NCBI GenBank assembly: GCA_964556255.1
Contig: CAZKVQ010000006.1
Coordinates: 17,004-81,003, forward strand
Source of the DNA: JACJWR01 sp964556255
Lineage (GTDB): Bacteria; Actinomycetota; Actinomycetes; S36-B12; UBA10799
Reading direction: 5' to 3'
DNA: 64,000 nucleotides
Shown here: piece after piece, positions 55,747 to 64,000 of the stretch
Numbering within the stretch: position 1 is the first letter of the stretch
Layout of the letters: each line of letters begins with the position of its first letter
The notes under the pieces: model-generated
Told to the model about the DNA's origin: nothing
What the model saw: the letters and a program-made list of their open reading frames with translations, nothing else
The model's database searches: none
Program-made: the position numbers and the translations under genes

Positions 55747-56892
55747 TCAGGAATCTCCCGCCCAGCTGATCTCGGCAGTGCGGCCCAGGTAGGCGCCGAA
55801 ACTTCGTAGGGATCCCTCGAGGCCCTTGCGCTGCGAGGCCGGTACATCCGTGAGGGTGGTGGCCGTCAACTTCACGGTCGTCTTGCTCACCTTGCGCCGC
55901 CAAGTCCCCTTGACTTTGCCGCCGGTGACCAGGGTCGGTTGGAAGATGCCGTTGTTGCCGGGGATGATGGCCTGCTTGTGCTCGGGCTCGAGTACGAGTG
56001 AACGATCCTTGATGCCGAGCAGGAACTCGTCGAAGCCGGGCAACGCGCGGGCCGCGGCGGTCGACGTCGTCGTCCTGACTGTTGCTGGGTCATCCAACAC
56101 GGCCAACGCGTCGGCCGCTAGGTACATGGGTGCCCCCGACACCGATACCTCGACCAGGTCGGCTCCAGCTCCGGCGATGGCCAACTTGGTGTCGGCCGCC
56201 GTTAGCCCGGTCCAGCCCGCGAAGTCAGCCCGGCTACTGGGGCCGTGGCTACGGAAGTAGCGAAGGGCCATGATCGCCAGTCCCTCCTCTCGGGATGGCG
56301 AGTTGGGGCTGTCCACCCATTCGTCGAGCAGCACGAACATCTGCTCGCCGTCCTGCAACGGGCCCATGCAGGTCACACCGATTTGGCTCGAATACCAGAG
56401 AAGGTGGTAGGCGTGCTGCCCTGCAGTACTCAAGCCGGCCTCTGACAGTGCGGCGATGCAGTCCTTTCGCGACAGTTGTCGACCGCCGGTCAACGCCTCT
56501 GCCAGGATATCGGGAGCTCGGTTCGCGTCCTCATCCGTGAGGCCGATAGTCGCCCGCCGGCGCGCCGCCCCTGTCAGGACCCGCGGGCCCATGAGTTCGA
56601 GCATCCAACGCGCGTCCTTCGGAGGCACGAAATGGACGGTGCTGCGCATCGGCCAGGTACGCAAGGCCTGACCTGCGTTGATCGCGGCATCGATGTCGGC
56701 CTCGGTGCTCCCCGGCAGCCGGATCCCGAACGACCACTTTCCACTGCTGAGATCTTGGGCTTGCATGGCGCCGAACCATGAGACCACCTCGGCCGGATCC
56801 TTCGGTGGTGCGGCCAGCTTGGGTGCCAGTAGCAGGCTGTTCAGGCGGATGGCACGTGCCTGCGCTGGGCTGAGGGTCACGTTGGGTGCCAT
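55747..56892 (-). CDS. Winged-helix DNA-binding domain protein (AlkZ/YcaQ-like family)
   Basis: A 381-residue member of the HTH_42 (formerly DUF1006-like) family, which includes the crosslink glycosylases AlkZ and YcaQ. The N-terminal stretch QARAIRLNSLLLAPKL and FGAMQAQDLSSGKWSFG are family hallmarks; RTWPMRSTVHFVPPKDARWML and FDEFLLGIKDRSLVL follow. AlkZ-type enzymes use a QxQ or QxD motif; here MQAQD could supply it, so a DNA-repair role is possible but unproven. The start is 5 nt after the cystathionine gamma-synthase stop, on the same transcript. Confidence 0.8.
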   Translation of the reverse strand: MAPNVTLSPAQARAIRLNSLLLAPKLAAPPKDPAEVVSWFGAMQAQDLSSGKWSFGIRLPGSTEADIDAAINAGQALRTWPMRSTVHFVPPKDARWMLELMGPRVLTGAARRRATIGLTDEDANRAPDILAEALTGGRQLSRKDCIAALSEAGLSTAGQHAYHLLWYSSQIGVTCMGPLQDGEQMFVLLDEWVDSPNSPSREEGLAIMALRYFRSHGPSSRADFAGWTGLTAADTKLAIAGAGADLVEVSVSGAPMYLAADALAVLDDPATVRTTTSTAAARALPGFDEFLLGIKDRSLVLEPEHKQAIIPGNNGIFQPTLVTGGKVKGTWRRKVSKTTVKLTATTLTDVPASQRKGLEGSLRSFGAYLGRTAEISWAGDS

Positions 56893-56897
56893 GGTTG

Positions 56898-58118
56898 TCA
56901 GGCCCCATCAGCTGCCGCATGGCGTGGTGGCTGTTCGCGGGCGGCGTCCAAAGCCGAGGTGATATCGGCCACGAGGTCCGCGGCGTCCTCGATACCCACA
57001 GACAATCGCACCAGATCCGTCGGGACCGCCAGTTCCGATTCCGCCACCGACGCGTGCGTCATCACCGCGGGGAGCTCGATCAGGGATTCGACCCCGCCGA
57101 GGGATTCTCCGAGTGTGAACAGGCGTGTGGACGCGCACACCGTCCGGGCCGCCGATTCACCGCCGCGGACTCGGAACGAGACCATTCCGCCGAAGTCGCG
57201 CATCTGACGGGCAGCGACCGCGTGTCCGGGCGAGGCGGGATCTCCCGGGTAGAACACCTCGAGAACATCGTCTCGCCCGGTGAGCGCCGCGACCACTGCC
57301 CGGGCGTTGGCACAGTGCTGGTTCATTCGAACGGCCAGCGTCTTGATCCCACGCAGCGTGAGCCAGCAGTCGAAGGGCGAGGGCACCGCCCCCATGGCGT
57401 TCTGGTGGTAGGCGATCTTGTCGGCTATCTCGCCGTCGCGGGCGACGACCGCCCCGGAAACGACGTCGCTGTGGCCGCCGAGGTACTTCGTCATGGAATG
57501 GACAACGATGTCGGCGCCCCAGGCCATCGGTTGCTGGAGGTATGGCGTCGCGAAGGTGTTGTCCACCACCAGCAGGGCGCCCGCGTCGTGGGCGACCCGG
57601 GCCAGGGCCTCGATGTCGGCGATACCGAGCTTCGGATTCGAAGGTGACTCCACCCAGAGCAACTTCGTGCGACCGGGGATGATCGCTGCGGCGTAGGCGG
57701 CGGGGTCCGCGACCTGTGCGACCGAGTACTCGGCACCCCATGGTGCAAGGACGGCATCCACCAGTCGGAAAGTACCGCCGTAGGCGTCGTTCGGGATGAC
57801 CAGGTGATCCCCGGGCGCGAGCAGGGATCGAAGGACGGCATCCGAGGCGGCCAGCCCGGAGGCGAAGGCCATGGCCCGCACTCCGATCAGAGCCTGGCCC
57901 TCGGAGTCGACGCCCTCAAGCGATGCCAGGCATGTCTCCAGCACGGCGCGGGTCGGGTTACCGCTGCGGGAGTATTCGAAGCCTCCCGGCAGCACCCCGA
58001 CCCCATCCTGCGCGAAAGTCGTCGACAGGTGGATGGGTGGGATCACTGCGCCCGTGAGGGGGTCTGGTTGTTGCCCGTCGTGGATCGCCCTGGTGGCGAA
58101 TCCGTCCTGCGTGCTCAC
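56898..58118 (-). CDS. Cystathionine gamma-synthase/lyase (Cys/Met metabolism PLP enzyme)
   Basis: PLP enzyme making cystathionine from an activated homoserine and cysteine, or cleaving it. The product is 406 residues: YSRSGNPTRAVLETCLASLEG, AYGGTFRLVD, VVDNTFATPYLQQP, Schiff-base Lys211 in HSMTKYLGGHSD, and LGESLGGVESLIELPA. In actinobacteria this form next to a cystathionine beta-synthase often acts as the lyase of reverse transsulfuration; sequence alone does not separate the two. The GTG start at 58118 has GAGAGGAC upstream. It is 55 nt downstream of the CBS gene. Confidence 0.9.
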   Translation of the reverse strand: MSTQDGFATRAIHDGQQPDPLTGAVIPPIHLSTTFAQDGVGVLPGGFEYSRSGNPTRAVLETCLASLEGVDSEGQALIGVRAMAFASGLAASDAVLRSLLAPGDHLVIPNDAYGGTFRLVDAVLAPWGAEYSVAQVADPAAYAAAIIPGRTKLLWVESPSNPKLGIADIEALARVAHDAGALLVVDNTFATPYLQQPMAWGADIVVHSMTKYLGGHSDVVSGAVVARDGEIADKIAYHQNAMGAVPSPFDCWLTLRGIKTLAVRMNQHCANARAVVAALTGRDDVLEVFYPGDPASPGHAVAARQMRDFGGMVSFRVRGGESAARTVCASTRLFTLGESLGGVESLIELPAVMTHASVAESELAVPTDLVRLSVGIEDAADLVADITSALDAAREQPPRHAAADGA

Positions 58119-58173
58119 GTGGCGGTCCTCTCGTTGGGCGTGCAGTGATGCTGATAGGGACACGTAGGGTCGG

Positions 58174-59568
58174 TCATTGGACGACGAAACCCAGCAGGTC
58201 GGTCCTGGTGAGCACCCCGACCGGGCGGCCATCGGCCAATACGACCAAAGCGTCATGGCGGGCCAGCTCATCGACTGCAGCGGTGACGGACTCCCCGCTA
58301 CCGATCGTGGGCAGCGGCGCCGACATATGACGCCCGACGGGGTCGGCCAGGGCCGCCTCGCCCCGGAACACCAGGTTGAGCAACTCCCGCTCCGAAACCG
58401 CGCCGACCATCTCGGAGACCAGCACGGGTGGCTCCGAGGACACCACAGGGATCTGGGAAACGTCGTACTCCCGCATCAGATCGATAGCGTCGCGAACCGC
58501 CTCATTGGGATGCAGATGCACCAAGGCCGGCAGGTCGGAATTCCCCGATTGAGATGCCAGCACCTCTCCGGCAGTGTGCTCGGTCCGGTTACCGGCGAGG
58601 AAGCCGAAGGCCGCGAGCCACTCGTCGTTGAAGACCTTCGAGAGGTAACCGCGTCCGGAGTCCGGCAGCAGGACGACGACGAGGTCATCCGGTTCGGCAG
58701 CCGCGGCCACCTCGATCGCGGCCGCAACGGCCAGGCCGCAGGAGCCGCCCACCAGCATGCCCTCCTCTCGGGCCAGCCGTCGGGTGATCGTGAAAGCCTC
58801 CCGGTCCGATACCTTGATGACCTCATCGCACACGTCCCGATCGAACGCCGCCGGCCAGAAGTCTTCGCCGACACCCTCGACCAGGTAGGGACGGCCGGTC
58901 CCGCCGGAATACACCGAACCCTCGGGGTCGGCGCCGATGACCTTCACCCGGCCGTCACTGATCTCCTCGAGGAAACGCCCCACCCCCGAGATCGTGCCGC
59001 CTGTTCCGACGCCCGCCACGAAGTGGGTGATCCGCCCGGCGGTCTGTGCCCAGAGTTCCGGCCCGGTGTCCTCGTAGTGGGAACGCGGATTGTTCGGGTT
59101 GGCGTACTGGTCCGGTTTCCAGGCACCAGGTGTCTCGGTGGCGAGGCGATCGCTCACTTGGTAGTAGGACCGAGGGTCCTCGGGCGGCACGGCAGTCGGG
59201 CAGACCACCACTTCGGCTCCATAGGCGCGCAACGTCGCGATCTTGTCGGGGCTGACCTTGTCGGGGCAGACGAAGATGCACGAGTAGCCTCGCTGTTGGG
59301 CAACCATGGCGAGGCCGACGCCGGTATTGCCGCTGGTGGGCTCCACAATCACGCCGCCGGGCGCGAGCAGGCCGTCACGCTCGGCCGCCTCGATCATCCG
59401 TACTGCTATCCGATCCTTGACCGAACCCCCCGGATTGAAGTACTCGACCTTTGCCACCAGCTGGGCGCCGCCGGCCGGGGCCAGCGCATGTAGCCGCACC
59501 AGCGGCGTGTTGCCGATCAGTTCGACCATGCTGTCGAAGATCTGCGGTTCGTCGGGAAGCGTCGCCAT
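58174..59568 (-). CDS. cbs: Cystathionine beta-synthase
   Basis: PLP enzyme condensing homocysteine with serine (or acting as O-acetylserine-type synthase). The product is 464 residues: catalytic domain to about 320 with Lys51 in NPGGSVKDRIA, the phosphate loop PTSGNTGVGLA, and GTGGTISGVGRFL; then two CBS domains (about 340-400 and 405-464: DLMREYDVSQIPVV and GRPVGVLTRTDLLGF), which regulate the mammalian enzyme by SAM. The presence of the C-terminal CBS pair favours cystathionine synthase over cysteine synthase. First gene of the transsulfuration unit. Confidence 0.92.
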   Translation of the reverse strand: MATLPDEPQIFDSMVELIGNTPLVRLHALAPAGGAQLVAKVEYFNPGGSVKDRIAVRMIEAAERDGLLAPGGVIVEPTSGNTGVGLAMVAQQRGYSCIFVCPDKVSPDKIATLRAYGAEVVVCPTAVPPEDPRSYYQVSDRLATETPGAWKPDQYANPNNPRSHYEDTGPELWAQTAGRITHFVAGVGTGGTISGVGRFLEEISDGRVKVIGADPEGSVYSGGTGRPYLVEGVGEDFWPAAFDRDVCDEVIKVSDREAFTITRRLAREEGMLVGGSCGLAVAAAIEVAAAAEPDDLVVVLLPDSGRGYLSKVFNDEWLAAFGFLAGNRTEHTAGEVLASQSGNSDLPALVHLHPNEAVRDAIDLMREYDVSQIPVVSSEPPVLVSEMVGAVSERELLNLVFRGEAALADPVGRHMSAPLPTIGSGESVTAAVDELARHDALVVLADGRPVGVLTRTDLLGFVVQ

Positions 59569-59632
59569 GGGCGCAAGTATTGCCTACCTTGCGGCGGACG
59601 TGAACGCACTGACGGGTGGCCGGTCTGCCGAC

Positions 59633-59638
59633 TATCCT
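59633..59638 (+). promoter_or_regulatory. Leaderless-type -10 element of the secretory lipase gene
   Basis: TATCCT, 6 nt before the GTG at 59645. Confidence 0.55.
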
Positions 59639-59644
59639 CAAGTC

Positions 59645-61000
59645 GTGAACGCGTTGAAGAAGACGCTGGTCGTCGTGGGAGTGCTGCTGCTCATCCTGGT
59701 CGTGGCGGTGGTTGGCTACATCACCACCAAGAAGGTCAAGACCGATCGACGGCAGGACGCGCTAGCGGCCTTCTACCAGGCACCTTCCCCGCTGCCACCG
59801 GGGAAGCCCGGCGACATCATCCGTAGCGAACCGTTGACCGGCTCGAACATCAACCTGGTGAACGCCAAGGCTTACCGGGTTCTGTACCGGACCGAGAATC
59901 CGGACGGCACCCCCCGAGTCAGCGGCGGAATGCTATTCGTGCCCGATGGTCCAGCACCGAGCGGCGGCCGGAAGGTGATCAGCTGGGCCCACCCAACGGT
60001 CGGCATGGGCGACGCGTGCGCGCCGTCCCGGTCGGCGACGCCCACGAAGATCCTGGATTGGTTGCAGGGGATGCTCAACCTCGGCTGGGTTGTCACTGCA
60101 ACCGACTACGCCGGGCTCGGCACCGATGGTACCGAGTTGTACCTGATCGGCCAGGCCGAAGCTCGTGATGTTGTCAATGCCGTGCGGATGGCTCAACGTT
60201 TCCCCGGTTCGGGCGCCGGCAGCACCTATGGGGTCTTCGGGCACTCCCAGGGCGGCCACGCTGCGATGTGGGCCGGGGCTGTCGGACCGACGTATGCGCC
60301 GGAGTTGAAGCTGGTCGGGGTCTCCGGGGCAGCGCCGGCATCGGAGCTTCCCGCGCTGGTGGACCAACTGTGGAACACCGGCATCGCGTGGGTCATCGGA
60401 AGTGAGGTCTTCGTCTCGTACCCCGCCTTCTACCCAGGCTTGAAGGCTTCCGATGTCTCCACCTCCTCTGGGCTGAACAACTACCAGCGGGTGGCGGAGA
60501 AGTGCCTGATCGACGGAATCCTCGAGGGGAAGGTGCTGCAGGGTCTGGGTGAGTCGGTGTTCACCTCGAACCCAATGGACAATCCGGCGTGGGCCGCCGC
60601 CCTCAAGGAACAGACTGCGCCCCCGCTTCCTGCATCCATGCCGGTGCAGGTCGTGGAGAGTGTCAACGACGGCGTGGTGCTGCCCGTCACCATCGCGAGC
60701 ATGCAGCAGCAATGGTGCGCCGCCGGATCGAAGATCGCCGTCAACTGGATGGGGCCGCTCCGGGGGACCGCGGATACCCCGGACGTGATGAGCCACATGT
60801 ATGAGGGCTCCATCGGGGGATCGTTGGCGACCAGTTGGTTCGAGCAGCGTTTCCAGGGTTTGCCGGCGCCAGACACTTGTTCCGTCGTCCCGCCGCTTGC
60901 GGGCGGCGCGACCATGCCAGGACAGCCAGGGTTCACGCCGAGCCCGGTTGCGACACCGTCGGTCACGGCCTCAACACCGGCGGCGGCTGCGGCCCGCTAG
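59645..61000 (+). CDS. Secretory-lipase family (LIP) esterase, membrane-anchored or exported
   Basis: A 451-residue alpha/beta hydrolase of the PF03583 secretory-lipase type. An N-terminal hydrophobic helix (about 8-27, TLVVVGVLLLILVVAVVGYI) serves as anchor or uncleaved signal. The nucleophile elbow is GVFGHSQGGHAAMW; Asp in SVNDGVVLP and His in DVMSHMYEG complete a plausible triad. A Thr/Ala/Pro-rich tail ends the protein. The GTG start is set by TATCCT 6 nt upstream; a much longer in-frame extension runs antisense over the CBS gene and is rejected. Likely acts on extracellular acyl esters. Confidence 0.85.
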   Translation: MNALKKTLVVVGVLLLILVVAVVGYITTKKVKTDRRQDALAAFYQAPSPLPPGKPGDIIRSEPLTGSNINLVNAKAYRVLYRTENPDGTPRVSGGMLFVPDGPAPSGGRKVISWAHPTVGMGDACAPSRSATPTKILDWLQGMLNLGWVVTATDYAGLGTDGTELYLIGQAEARDVVNAVRMAQRFPGSGAGSTYGVFGHSQGGHAAMWAGAVGPTYAPELKLVGVSGAAPASELPALVDQLWNTGIAWVIGSEVFVSYPAFYPGLKASDVSTSSGLNNYQRVAEKCLIDGILEGKVLQGLGESVFTSNPMDNPAWAAALKEQTAPPLPASMPVQVVESVNDGVVLPVTIASMQQQWCAAGSKIAVNWMGPLRGTADTPDVMSHMYEGSIGGSLATSWFEQRFQGLPAPDTCSVVPPLAGGATMPGQPGFTPSPVATPSVTASTPAAAAAR

Positions 61001-61015
61001 TCAGACAAGCGCAAG

Positions 61016-62251
61016 TCAGTCCGCCAGTTGCATCACGGCGTGGATGATCTGCTCGACCTCCGGATTGTCGAGCACGGCGTTGTGCCCGGTGCCGGATAGT
61101 CGCACCATCGTGACCTGTGGGACACCGCCGGGGGCGAACGCTGCGCTGTCCGGCAGGACCAGGCCGTCGCCGACGATGTCGGCCAGAGCTGCCTCCGGTG
61201 CTTTCGGTAACGCCGCGACCACCGCATGGTGTCGGGTCGCGCTGGGCAACGGCTGCGACACCGTTGTGTCGTGATGCACCTCCTCCGGTTGTGCACCCGC
61301 CCAGTCGGCATCGCTGACCGCACCGAAGCGAAGGTCCTTGATTCCCCGACTTCGACGGTTCCCAAGGTCCACCAGTGGGGCGGCTACCGGATCGATGGCC
61401 ACGGCGCGCAAGGCGGTATGCGCCAGCCGTTCCACCGGGGAGCCCTTGTGCGGCGTGGCGAGCGTGATGACATCCGTCAGTGACGGGATCCAGGAAAGCC
61501 CGGACTCCTCGCCGGCGGCGCATGCCGCCCGGATAACCAAGCCTCCCATCGAATGCCCCACCAGGATGAGTCGTCTCACCGGAACGGGCCACAAGCGATG
61601 CAGGTCGGCCAATAGCGTCGCAAGGTCCGCACCGTTGGTCGCGATCGATCGGCCGGTGTTGTAGCGGACGTGAAGTGGCGTGCCGCCCTCGGCGCGTACC
61701 GCCTCGGCGTAGTCATCGGACCAGTTCAGCTCCGTAACCGCCAGTCCGTGGACGAAGACCACGATGGTCCTGCCCGGGTCGGGGTACGCCTCGCGCAGCT
61801 CCGCGGCGGTGCAACCCACGGTTCTGCCAGCTAGCCGGAGCCCCATCGGGGTCGTCAGCGGCAGGGTCTCATCGCCAGAGTCCAGGTGGTCCCCGAAGGC
61901 AGCGCTGAGCCCGGCGACGGTGGCTGCTCCTTTGGGGCCGTCCGGTAACGAGGTCTGTGGAGCGGCTGCCTTCAATCCCGCCGCAGCTGCCGTGCTGGCC
62001 AGGCCGGTCGTGGCGCGGACGATCCGGTGGTTGACCGACTGTCCCAGTTCGACGATGTCCACCACTCCCTCGGTCGCCCTGCCGATCGGGGCCGCCTGCG
62101 GTAGACGACTGCTGAGGAAGCGTGAGGTCCAGCGGATCCTCTCATTGACGGCCCGTTGCATTCGCTCGACCGTGCTGGAGATCTCCCCAACCGCGACCCC
62201 GGTGGCGCGGACGCCGGCAGAGGCCTCGTTGGCAGTCCCCGGCGTATTCAT
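61016..62251 (-). CDS. Lipase/esterase of the alpha/beta hydrolase fold
   Basis: A 411-residue protein. The N-terminal 130 residues are helical and Ala-rich (region about 15-120) without known domain; the hydrolase domain follows with VVFVHGLAVTELNW (oxyanion), VGHSMGGLVIRAA (nucleophile Ser) and SGTGHNAVLDNPEV (His). It resembles PGAP1/triacylglycerol-lipase-type hydrolases that hydrolyse acyl lipids. The ATG at 62251 lies 4 nt after the HAD stop; a GTG at 62263 that overlaps the HAD gene is an equally good start. No ribosome site is clear. Confidence 0.8.
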   Translation of the reverse strand: MNTPGTANEASAGVRATGVAVGEISSTVERMQRAVNERIRWTSRFLSSRLPQAAPIGRATEGVVDIVELGQSVNHRIVRATTGLASTAAAAGLKAAAPQTSLPDGPKGAATVAGLSAAFGDHLDSGDETLPLTTPMGLRLAGRTVGCTAAELREAYPDPGRTIVVFVHGLAVTELNWSDDYAEAVRAEGGTPLHVRYNTGRSIATNGADLATLLADLHRLWPVPVRRLILVGHSMGGLVIRAACAAGEESGLSWIPSLTDVITLATPHKGSPVERLAHTALRAVAIDPVAAPLVDLGNRRSRGIKDLRFGAVSDADWAGAQPEEVHHDTTVSQPLPSATRHHAVVAALPKAPEAALADIVGDGLVLPDSAAFAPGGVPQVTMVRLSGTGHNAVLDNPEVEQIIHAVMQLAD

Positions 62252-62255
62252 GGAG

Positions 62256-63113
62256 TCATTCACGCGAACCACCCGTTTCGAAGGCAACGGAACTGGTGAA
62301 GCCCCTGGTGGTCCGTGCCAGCGACGTGACGGCGTCCAGGGCCGACTTCGTTATGGTCGCGCCGGCGTTGCGGGCCAGTCGAAGGAGGCCTGCCGCCGAA
62401 GTCAGTTTGACGCGGGGAATCCGCGCGGTCTCGATGATGGGCCAGCCACGATCGGTGGCGATTTCGCGCAGCTCCGGTTCGGGGTTCACCGCGACGGGAT
62501 GACCGACCGCCTCCAACATGGGAAGGTCGCTCGCCGAGTCGCTGTAGGCGTAGGAGTCCTCCAGGGAGATGCCGTGCTCCTGCGAGAACGCCTGCATCAC
62601 GTCGGCCTTGCCCTCCTTGTAGCAGAAGGGTCCCTCGAGCCGGCCCGTGTAGACGCCGCGTGAGTCGCGCTCGGATGTGGTCCCGACGCCGTATTCCATC
62701 CCAACCCCGTGGGCGAATCGGGAGACGATTTCGGTGGGACTGGCCGACAGCACGATCCGGGCCTCGCCGCGGTCACCATGGGTGTCGAGGACTTCTCGCA
62801 TTGCGGGAATAAGTGAGTCCACAAGATCGGGCATGAAAGCGTCGCCCAGCGCGACAACATCCGCAGCCGGCCGACCCTTCACGGCGAGCAGGATTCGGTC
62901 GCGTACCTGCGCCGAGCGCTCGTCGGTCGCACCTTTGAGGAGGAAACTGACGCCGTGCCGCAGGTCCTTGGCAAGCTCGCGCGGACCCATGAAACCCGCC
63001 TTGAAGGCGGCCTTCGCGAGCGGGATATTGGCCGAACCCGGGATAAGGGTGCCGTCGAGGTCGAAGAAGGCGGCGGTTCGAGAAGTCTGTGTGGGTAGGT
63101 GAGTCTGAGTCAT
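62256..63113 (-). CDS. HAD-superfamily phosphatase, subfamily IB (SerB-like)
   Basis: A 285-residue HAD-IB hydrolase. Motif I is FFDLDGTLIPG (Asp nucleophile), motif II LSASPTEIV, motif III the Lys in CYKEGKAD, and motif IV YSDSASDLPML. The cap is inserted after motif I. In actinobacteria such proteins often sit by acyltransferases or lipases and may dephosphorylate a lipid intermediate; the substrate is open. It forms a leftward unit with the lipase gene, and its promoter region contains a palindrome. Confidence 0.86.
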   Translation of the reverse strand: MTQTHLPTQTSRTAAFFDLDGTLIPGSANIPLAKAAFKAGFMGPRELAKDLRHGVSFLLKGATDERSAQVRDRILLAVKGRPAADVVALGDAFMPDLVDSLIPAMREVLDTHGDRGEARIVLSASPTEIVSRFAHGVGMEYGVGTTSERDSRGVYTGRLEGPFCYKEGKADVMQAFSQEHGISLEDSYAYSDSASDLPMLEAVGHPVAVNPEPELREIATDRGWPIIETARIPRVKLTSAAGLLRLARNAGATITKSALDAVTSLARTTRGFTSSVAFETGGSRE

Positions 63114-63122
63114 ACATCAATC

Positions 63123-63148
63123 ATCGCGGATAACTGTATCCTCGCGAT
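63123..63148. promoter_or_regulatory. Palindromic operator candidate between HAD and PucR-type genes
   Basis: ATCGCGGATA-ACTG-TATCCTCGCGAT: perfect arms except for one extra T in the right arm. It overlaps TACAGT (minus strand, 63133-63138), a likely -10 for the HAD gene, in a noticeably AT-richer divergent region. A target of the adjacent regulator is possible. Confidence 0.5.
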
Positions 63149-63200
63149 AGTAGCTGTTTGCACGAGAATCAGCCATCGTATTTATCACGAGGAGATAAAG

Positions 63201-64000
63201 GTGGGCTCACTCCGACCCTGGTCCGCGTTGGCACCCACGCTGGCGGAGGCACTTCGGCTGGATCTGCCCTCAACGATCGATGCGACGGTCGCGGCGATAG
63301 CGATCGAGGTTCCGGCCTACAGCCGGATGACCGGTCGGATGGGTGCGGTCGTGGTGGGAGGGGTTGACACTGCGCTCAACCGGCTACTTGATCTGCTCGG
63401 CTCCGATGATCCAGCCCTGGATCCCGCAGCGGCGCGCGTGTACAGACGGATCGGTGCCGGAGAGCGCGCCGCTGGCCGCTCCCTGGAGTCGGTGCTGGCC
63501 GCGTACCGGACCGGCGCGCGGATCGCGTGGGAACGCATGTCGAGTACGGCCACCCAATCGGGGATCGAAGTCCACGAACTGGTGTCGCTCGCCGAGGCGA
63601 TCTTCGTATACATCGACGAACTGTCGGCTGAGAGCGCCGCCGGGTACGCCTCTGAGCAAGCGGCCCAGGCTGGTCATCGGGACGTCACCCGTTCGCGACT
63701 GGCCGAGGCACTGTTGGATGGCGTGGCCTTGACTGACCCGGGGCGGGTGCGCGCATTGGCGGACGAGGCTGGCTGGGAACTGCCCGCCACCCTGGCTGTG
63801 GCCCTGCTACCCGGTGTGGCGGGGTCTGGGCGGCCCATTCCAACCGCACCTGTCGAAGTGCTGGTCGTCGAGCGAGGGACGGACGTGCTCGCGGTGGTGC
63901 CCAACCCCGACCGACCCGGTCAGCGCCGGGCCCTCACGCGAGGCCTGACCTCGGGGCCGGTGTACGTGGGTTCGGTGCGTCCGCCTGGGGAGGCAGCGGC
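63201..64000 (+). CDS. PucR/CdaR-type transcriptional regulator, C-terminus cut by window edge
   Basis: The first 266 residues of a regulator open at the window's end. The visible part is helical: an N-terminal domain with AAGRSLESVLAAYRTGARIAWERM, typical of the PucR-type activators of actinobacteria, then VTRSRLAEALLDG and the start of a GGDEF-like central domain (LAVALLPGV). The DNA-binding HTH_30 domain expected at the C-terminus is off the window. GTG at 63201 has GAGGAG 9-14 nt upstream. Divergent from HAD-lipase genes, which it may regulate. Confidence 0.78.
   Translation, partial: MGSLRPWSALAPTLAEALRLDLPSTIDATVAAIAIEVPAYSRMTGRMGAVVVGGVDTALNRLLDLLGSDDPALDPAAARVYRRIGAGERAAGRSLESVLAAYRTGARIAWERMSSTATQSGIEVHELVSLAEAIFVYIDELSAESAAGYASEQAAQAGHRDVTRSRLAEALLDGVALTDPGRVRALADEAGWELPATLAVALLPGVAGSGRPIPTAPVEVLVVERGTDVLAVVPNPDRPGQRRALTRGLTSGPVYVGSVRPPGEAA

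Noticed and set aside
59306..59644. A longer N-terminus for the secretory lipase
   Set aside because: The extension runs antisense over the CBS gene, and the GTG at 59645 has a well-spaced -10 and a hydrophobic signal helix.

Overview
The window is a GC-rich, densely packed actinobacterial chromosome segment, most likely from the class Actinomycetes. I cannot name a genus. The evidence is the GlgE alpha-glucan operon, the MurT/GatD peptidoglycan amidation pair, many GTG starts, and a gene order (GT4, methyltransferase, GH57, etfB-etfA, cysteine desulfurase, mnmA, MetE-like, ligA, gatCAB) that matches, from memory, the Mycobacterium tuberculosis Rv3032-Rv3009c neighbourhood. Two 10-N runs, at 5267-5276 and 9792-9801, show a draft scaffold. 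Both interrupt real genes. No rRNA, tRNA, IS element, prophage or CRISPR array was seen.

Layout. 1-5909: acyl-CoA metabolism (crotonyl-CoA carboxylase/reductase, methylmalonyl-CoA epimerase, thiolase, MeaB chaperone, and a B12-dependent mutase large subunit whose specificity residues are those of isobutyryl-CoA mutase). 6039-10729: thioredoxin-TPR protein, an ABC-F gene broken by two stops, and murT-gatD. 10841-15832: a very large secreted DUF11-repeat protein. 15998-22382: the glgX-glgE-glgB operon. 22502-24291: enoyl-CoA hydratase and a methyltransferase. 24313-28544: leftward cluster of a membrane protein, an APC transporter, a GNAT protein, a secreted RNase Sa-type ribonuclease with an in-frame stop in its signal peptide, and its barstar inhibitor. 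28554-33060: beta-helix acyltransferase, GT4, SAM methyltransferase and GH57 branching enzyme, a set resembling the mycobacterial methylglucose lipopolysaccharide (MGLP) locus. 33142-45469: electron-transfer flavoprotein, sulfur transfer to tRNA, two TRIC-type channels, MetE-like protein, DNA ligase and the GatCAB amidotransferase. 45443-55706: membrane protein, hydrolase, hydroxyacid dehydrogenase, ilvD, a SulP transporter, ornithine carbamoyltransferase facing ornithine aminotransferase, and an FkbM methyltransferase. 55747-59568: transsulfuration pair with a winged-helix protein. 59645-64000: two lipase/esterase genes, a HAD phosphatase, and a PucR-type regulator cut by the window end.

Themes. 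Storage and capsular alpha-glucan metabolism appears twice, in the GlgE operon and in the MGLP-like locus 6 kb away. Many transcription units show TANNNT 6-8 nt before an ATG or GTG without a Shine-Dalgarno site, which points to widespread leaderless transcription and helps fix starts. Most genes within units are coupled by ATGA or TGATG overlaps. Three in-frame stops interrupt otherwise well-conserved genes. Each could come from one base change, so sequence error and real decay must both be considered.
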